From assembly GCF_000499845.2 (NCBI RefSeq), contig NC_023753.2:12305181-12369180 (forward strand): DNA of 64,000 nucleotides, read 5' to 3'. Of the stretch, positions 58,995 through 64,000 are shown one piece after another. Under the pieces are notes generated by a model. It worked only from the letters and a program-made list of their open reading frames with translations, ran no database searches and had not been told where the DNA came from. The position numbers and the translations under genes were made by a program. Numbering within the stretch: the stretch's first letter is position 1; each line of letters starts with the position of its first letter. The DNA is from Phaseolus vulgaris. Taxonomy: Eukaryota; Streptophyta; Magnoliopsida; Fabales; Fabaceae.

Positions 58995-60890
58995 CTATGC
59001 TTGCCCTCCCGGATCAAACGTCCACCTAGGGGAATTATCAAATGAGTTAGTTGAAGCAGTTATATACAAATCAATTTTATGAAGTTGCCATTTTTGTTTT
59101 TCTTTTGTTTTTGGCAACTTTGGACAATGTTTCTCTTTTGATTGTTGTATGTGTTCTCTAATCATCTTATGCATTTTGAAATGTGCATTTGTGGTTACTT
59201 TCTCTTTAGGCATAAATCCTATAAGAGATGGTAACAACTTAAAAGGAGAAAGATGATTTAGCCCACATATAACCTCAAAAGTAGAAATACAAGTAGTTTT
59301 GTGAACTACTTTATGGTATGTATGCTCATCTCTAGACTTGTGTTTGTCCTTTATGATTATTCTAGGCATAATAGAAAGAGCTAGATTTTCAATTGTATTT
59401 TGACCATGCGTTTGAGGATGATAAGAATTTAAAGTGTGCAACTTAGTTGCAAGTTTTCCAAAGGAAATCCTCAAATCATGGTTTGCAAAATTTGAAGCTC
59501 TATTCAACACTATGCTTGAGGATAAACCATGAAGATGTATCACTTCTCTAAAGAAGAGTTTATCCATAACCATGAAAATTGAATCAAAACCTTTTGTTGT
59601 CCTAGGGAGTTTTAATATGAAATTTGTATCTTCCCAAGGATCATTTGCAAAAGGTGAAGGAGTATAGAGTTCATGAGACATTGCCTTGGGTGTAGTTTGA
59701 AAACAAGAATTGTACCTAAGGTAATGTCTTTGAACTTCTTTTCTCATGGGGGACAAAAGTTTTCCTTTTAAAAGCTCTAGAGTTTTATCAACTCTAATTT
59801 GTCCCATGATTTCTCCTTCATGAAGACTTTTTCTCTTATGTGTAAGGATAGTCTCGTTGTGACAACCATTGTTTCTAAGGATTTGTACACTTTGCAATGG
59901 TTGTCTCAATAAGACATGACAAGTTTCTTTAGGCCCTACTTCACATAAAAATTTGTTTTTGTAGATGCTTATAAAAAACTTGACATTCACTTCATGAAGA
60001 CTTTTTCTCTTATGTGTAAGGATAGTCTCGTTGTGACAACCATTGTTTCTAAGGATTTGTACACTTTGCAATGGTTGTCTCAATAAGACATGACAAGTTT
60101 CTTTAGGCCCTACTTCACATAAAAATTTGTTTTTGTAGATGCTTATAAAAAACTTGACATTCACTTGGTGATATCCTAGCACATATGAGAAATAATCTAT
60201 TTCATTTTTATCTATGCAAGCTTCTTTTAAAGACTCTTCTTTTTCACTTAGGCTTGCAAGTGTTCCTTTACAAAAGGTAAGGCTTTGAGGTTGTTCAACA
60301 AGACACATATTTTCAAAGGTATTTTTAAATCTTTGGTCTTGTTGAATGACCTTGTGGGAAGGAACACTCTTCTCCCACGCCTTTTGTTCTTCAAGGGTCT
60401 TCTCATGCTTTTCTTTTTCTTCTTTTTCTTTAGCTTCCCTTTCGACTTCCCCTCTCTTCTTTTGTATTTTTCTTTCCTTTCTTTCTTTATGGGAAACAAA
60501 CAATTTTTCTACCCTCATTTCCCAATCTAGGCAAGCTTCTATATTTTCTTTTCCATGGAAATGGGGTTGTTCTACCCTAACCTCTCTTGGGTTTTCTTGT
60601 TCTTTTCTATCTCTTCTATGTCTTCTAGGGGGTGCTTGATAATAATCATTTACTCTAATGCTTCCCTCCCCAAAAGAATCATGATCTTTAGAGATATATG
60701 CATGAGAAGGTAATTTTTTTAGAATGTGAGACTTCTCATCCTTTGCTTTAGTCAAAACATTAAGTTTAGTCTCACTCTCCAATTGTCTATATGCAATTGA
60801 TTGCACAGTTTGTGAAACTTCTTTCAAAAGAGTTTTTAAAGATTTTAATTCACTTCCAATAGACTTTGTAGAATGAGAAGAAGAAGACAT
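58995..60890 (-). CDS. Gypsy element 4 ORF, 631 aa: gag-like start joined to integrase-like end, no RT
   Basis: ATG at 60890. Residues 1-70 are Ser-rich and helical (SLKTLLKEVSQTVQSIAYRQ). YYQAPPRRHRRDRKEQENPREVRVEQPHFHGK and CLDWEMRVEKLF (about 85-135; shown only to mark the spot) resemble the start of gypsy Gag. A Glu/Lys-rich coiled-coil stretch follows (about 140-175). Next is a protease-like bit, ETCHVLLRQPLQSVQ, present twice through a perfect 58-residue repeat. The end reads ELYTPSPFANDPWED, GFDSIFMVMDKLFFREVIHL, LNSYHPQTHGQNTIENL and FEVICGLNHLSPFKLLP: integrase-like, with catalytic positions lost (for example the expected Asp-Gly-Gln context is HGQN). RT and RNase H are gone. The frame is fully open despite this, which suggests recent origin or selection. 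Confidence 0.75.
   Translation of the reverse strand: MSSSSHSTKSIGSELKSLKTLLKEVSQTVQSIAYRQLESETKLNVLTKAKDEKSHILKKLPSHAYISKDHDSFGEGSIRVNDYYQAPPRRHRRDRKEQENPREVRVEQPHFHGKENIEACLDWEMRVEKLFVSHKERKERKIQKKRGEVEREAKEKEEKEKHEKTLEEQKAWEKSVPSHKVIQQDQRFKNTFENMCLVEQPQSLTFCKGTLASLSEKEESLKEACIDKNEIDYFSYVLGYHQVNVKFFISIYKNKFLCEVGPKETCHVLLRQPLQSVQILRNNGCHNETILTHKRKSLHEVNVKFFISIYKNKFLCEVGPKETCHVLLRQPLQSVQILRNNGCHNETILTHKRKSLHEGEIMGQIRVDKTLELLKGKLLSPMRKEVQRHYLRYNSCFQTTPKAMSHELYTPSPFANDPWEDTNFILKLPRTTKGFDSIFMVMDKLFFREVIHLHGLSSSIVLNRASNFANHDLRISFGKLATKLHTLNSYHPQTHGQNTIENLALSIMPRIIIKDKHKSRDEHTYHKVVHKTTCISTFEVICGLNHLSPFKLLPSLIGFMPKEKVTTNAHFKMHKMIREHIQQSKEKHCPKLPKTKEKQKWQLHKIDLYITASTNSFDNSPRWTFDPGGQA
59817..60164 (-). 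repeat. Perfect 174-bp tandem duplication inside the element 4 ORF
   Basis: 59817-59990 and 59991-60164 look identical base for base, from TTCATGAAGACTTTTTCTC to AAAAAACTTGACATTCAC. 174 bp is 58 codons, so the frame is kept. Confidence 0.92.
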
Positions 60891-62752
60891 GGCTAAAGCT
60901 TTGTGTATACAAGTATTTTACCTTGAGAAAACTTAGGAAAGTCAAAGAAGGTAGTTTTCTAGGTAAGGGAGGTGAGTCACAAAGGACTACTTAAGTATCA
61001 AGCCTTTGCCTTAGCCAAAAACTATCCCTCAATGTCTTCACACAAAACTTTCTCTTAGTAAACTACTTAGAACACAATTAAGTTGAGAAATCAAAAAAAA
61101 TTTCAATGCAAGAAAACAATGTATGCTAACTAATTAACAAAGCTAGACGGTTTTAACAAAGCTTAACAAAACAATCACACATACAAAGCGTTACTAATTA
61201 ATCAATAGAAAAGCAACTAAAAACAATTAACAATTGCTAATTAAAGAGTTCTACACTAGTCGGTCCTAGGTGAGGCTTCTTGGACACTTGAAGCCCTTGA
61301 AGACACACTCACCGTCTAATAACGTAATTAAGAGGTAATTAACACAAACTAAGTTGCAAGGAAATTAAGAAAACTCCCTTTGTTGATCCTCTTTTTGCTA
61401 ATGGCACTTCCTTGTTATCTTTGCTTGTTGGCCCTCCAAGTGTTTGTGGTGTTTTCAAGAAAGCTTGATTCTGCCTTGGCTTTGTTTCCCCTTAGAATGA
61501 AGGTCTTAATTCTCCAATTCCAGCACCTATCAAAAGACTAGACCTTACCCAAGTCAAGTTTCCATTCAATTAAGCACCAAGGGAGAATAAATTCGAGCAC
61601 CAAATTAGAGGTCAAAGAACAAAAGCAAGAAACAATTTAATTGAATAAAACAGTACCACCAAAAGGAGTTAGATTATGACAACTAGAAAGAGGTCCAAGA
61701 AATATTAAGCAAGCAAATAAAAGGTACCAAAATAAAGGTAGGCACACAAAAGAATCCTAAGAATGACATTAGATTTAGATGACCAAATAAAAAAAACAGC
61801 ACCACTGGAAAATGTTGTGGGCCAGAAACGTGTTTTTCCCCAATTTATGCTGAGCTGTGTTTTTAAGATATGATTATGAAATTTGATATGCAAGATATTC
61901 AAGATCTTAGCTAAAATCTGGCTTTGGAATCACTCAAAACGCATGCACTAATATTTTTTAATAAATTTTACAATTTTGGTGTTCAGTTACGCCAGCTGTA
62001 GCGCCTCAGATTTGCACACTCATTTTAAAAGATTTATCATTTTTTTTCTGTTGCTTCTTTTGGACTAATTATTTTTTTGTCCTTTCTATAACACTTCAAA
62101 CTTGCAAATTCCAGAGAATCAAAATTTTTCTATGAGTGGAAATATTTTTCTGGATCAAAACAGTCAGCACAGAAAATCTGAAACAGGGTTATTCTGAAAA
62201 CTGGAAACAAAAACAGCAAGATACCAAAGTTTAGACACAATGGAAATTTGTGAAATAGAATTGTGTAGGATCTAAACACAATATGAACTCAAACTAAAAT
62301 TAAAAAGGCACCAAAAGATCAAAGAACAGCAGATTCAAAGCAATTAAAGATACCCAAAATCAAGAAACAATCAAGCCAAATAAAGGACTACTAAGAATTG
62401 TTGACAATGTGGATGAACATGACTTGACAAAACATATAAGATTCAGAAATTAAAGACTCAAAAGCATAATATGAACCAAATAATGAAAGCAATAAAGACT
62501 CAAAAGCCTAAAAGAAAATAGCAACTCAAAGGTGTATGGAATCCTATCACAATTTGCACAAGAACTTGTTCAAGATCAATTGAACAAGAGTGCTTCGGTT
62601 GGATCTTCCACAAAGCACACCAAACAAATTAAAATGTAAAAAACAGCAAGACAATTATGGAAAATAAGATGAACAACATGAAAGTAAAGAAGAACTAAAA
62701 ATGAAAGACCAAAAGCAACTCATCTTGAAGAACCATAGCTCATGATACCAAA
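60891..62752 (-). other. Leader of gypsy element 4, non-coding
   Basis: 1.86 kb between the 5' LTR and the ORF. It is A-rich on the plus strand with only short frames. The PBS is at its right edge (62737-62752). Such long leaders are common in large non-autonomous gypsy elements. Confidence 0.7.
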
Positions 62753-63450
62753 TGATGGCATTTCATGAAGGTCTTCTTGAATCATGTAAGGAAAAGGGGT
62801 GCGGAAGCTATGAAGGTGTGTGAGCAAGATCCTCCTAAGAGTGGTGTTGATCTTGAAGGTGCATGATGTGTATGAAGCTAGGGAGGTTCGGCCAACCCAA
62901 GGAGAGGTGAAGGAGATGAAGTTTAGAGCCTAGAATTCTAGGGAGAAGCAAAGCTTGGCACAAAATGGCAGCATAACTTTACTCACAATAAACTTGAAAA
63001 TACAAGGTGTAGGATCCTCCTTTTATAGGCTAAGGAGGACCATAATGCAACCCTAATGCTAGCCAAATGAAATGTAAATGTGAAGCACATGGGTGCACAT
63101 GGCACATGGGTGCACAAATGAGCACATGGGGAGGGGTGTGTCTAGTTTTTATGCTCACCCCCTCCATGGGCTTTCTAGACCGGCCTTGGTAAATTTAGAG
63201 GTTTTTTTAGAAACTCTAAGTTTACCTAGGTTGGTGTTTTAAGTGCCAAAATTAATTCTAAGAAAATTACAAATAAAGTTCCTATGCTAATTTTGACAAG
63301 AAATTAAAGTCTACTCTACACTAGAGTTTATGGCATTTGAACATGTAAAAGAACGTCTTCTTGGATCCTCTTGGCCATAACTCTATGGTTGGCCCAAATC
63401 TACCCTTTGGTGGGCTTGCATGTGGGCTTGTGCTTGGGCCTCTTCCATCA
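62753..63450 (-). repeat. 5' LTR of gypsy element 4
   Basis: Partner of 58131-58828. On the minus strand it begins TGATGGAAGAGGCCC and ends GAAATGCCATCA, then the PBS-like site. Confidence 0.92.
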
Positions 63451-63455
63451 CCCGC

Positions 63456-64000
63456 CCCCACTGATAAGAATAAAGGGGTGGTGGTGATTGATTCCGAGGA
63501 CGAGGACACCGAAGAGGGTCTCGTCTTCAAGAGGCCAAGGGTGGACGTCGCAGCAACCTCACTCTTTGCTATCAACGACCACCCCCTTTCATTCAGGGAC
63601 AATCTCTCCTCGCAAACTCCTCGTGCTTGAAGGCGGTGGGGAGAGCACTCTTAGGGTGACCAAGTGCCCCCTACCCCTGAGCTCCTCGCCATACTCCAAC
63701 ATGCCCTCAAATGTTTCCAAGAGAAGGAGGCGGTAGAGGCTTTGAATGGAAACTTGTTGAGGGACCGCATGGGCCAAAGCCTTGGGGAGTTCCTTGTCAA
63801 TTCCCTCGCCTTCGTGAGCCAGGCCGAGGCAAGGATGAAGGGGGAACTTTCCCTCCAAGCCCAAATCTTCGCCAACCGTGAAATGGCCCTGAACCAAGAG
63901 TTGAGCAGCCTCCGTCAATCGGAGAAAGATACCAAGAAGCTGCTGTTTGACAAGGGTTGGGAGGCCCTTCAGCTGGAGGCGAAGATTCTGCCTCTGCAAA
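63456..64000 (+). pseudogene. Accessory ORF of the Tat-type element, continuation after element 4
   Basis: Directly after the second CCCGC the frame resumes in phase with 58130. It has an acidic Ser/Asp/Glu patch (VVVIDSEDEDTEE) and KRPRVDVAA, then shifts frame near 63620 and back near 63660. From 63679 it is open to the window end with a helical, coiled-coil-like region (ELLAILQHALKCFQEKEAVE, QSLGEFLVNSLAFVSQAEAR, LNQELSSLRQSEKDTKKLL). The ORF continues beyond the window. Confidence 0.65.

Larger units (their letters stand above)
58131..63450 (-). mobile_element. Young non-autonomous Ty3/gypsy element 4
   Basis: LTRs 58131-58828 and 62753-63450 are 698 bp each and start and end TGATGG...CCATCA. 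The target duplication CCCGC is perfect (58126-58130 and 63451-63455). On the minus strand the 5' LTR is followed by TTTGGTATCATGAGC, an initiator-Met-like PBS with extra bases, and the 3' LTR is preceded by the PPT AAGAGGGAGGGGA. By eye the LTRs differ at six positions, all transitions, so insertion is recent. Inside is one 631-codon ORF and a 1.9-kb leader. RT and RNase H are absent, so it depends on a partner. Confidence 0.92.

Noticed and set aside
60285..60639. Phe/Ser-rich plus-strand frames
   Set aside because: They are antisense to the Glu/Lys-rich coiled-coil part of the element 4 ORF.
63589..63999. Minus-strand frame of 136 codons at the window end
   Set aside because: It is antisense to the better supported coiled-coil region of the accessory ORF.

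Overview
The window is nuclear DNA of a flowering plant, most likely a papilionoid legume of the soybean/bean/cowpea group. This is inferred from spliced plant genes with long AT-rich introns, a complete COG1 gene, an OTU protease gene, and dense nested plant transposons whose LTR types (a SIRE-like copia LTR with AACAATCGATTGTT palindromes, a gypsy LTR carrying CACTCCGACG) I associate with legumes. No bacterial, organellar or rRNA/tRNA gene was recognised.

Only two host genes are well supported, both on the minus strand. One is an OTU-domain cysteine protease (five coding exons, 24126 to 22188, 289 aa). The other is COG1, subunit 1 of the conserved oligomeric Golgi tethering complex (seven coding exons, 54258 to 43319, 1058 aa). 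COG1 intron 3 is about 5 kb long because it holds a 5'-truncated L1-type LINE, and its intron 6 holds a hAT-type MITE with an 8-bp target duplication.

Layout: 1-6.7 kb, a TRIM remnant and a decayed copia element split by a reverse solo LTR. 6.7-8.9 kb, a T-rich degenerate minisatellite. 8.9-15.5 kb, a CACTA end and a Harbinger (HARBI1-like) remnant with a tandem duplication, split by a 4.75-kb minus-strand copia element that itself contains a 512-bp hAT MITE. 15.5-22 kb, AT-rich DNA with an inverted repeat pair and a gypsy LTR fragment. 22-24.1 kb, the OTU gene. 24-33 kb, AT-rich DNA with a wrecked MULE transposase, a complete non-autonomous CACTA element and a LINE RNase H fragment. 33-41.8 kb, a gypsy LTR and a rearranged SIRE-type copia composite fused to a second copia remnant. 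42-54.3 kb, a MITE and COG1. 55.6-64 kb, a Tat-type gypsy LTR and antisense accessory ORF, split by a young non-autonomous gypsy element (58131-63450) whose LTRs differ at about six positions.

The window reads as a stack of datable insertions: target duplications, PBS, PPT and LTR ends can be placed to the base for several elements. The most unusual structures are the palindrome doublets spread through the SIRE-like family, a perfect 174-bp in-frame duplication inside a 631-codon defective gypsy ORF, an LTR fused in inverse orientation to the interior of a gag gene, an LTR with an internal inversion and telomere-like repeats, and a copia element with TG...CT ends. All alignments and identities were made by eye.
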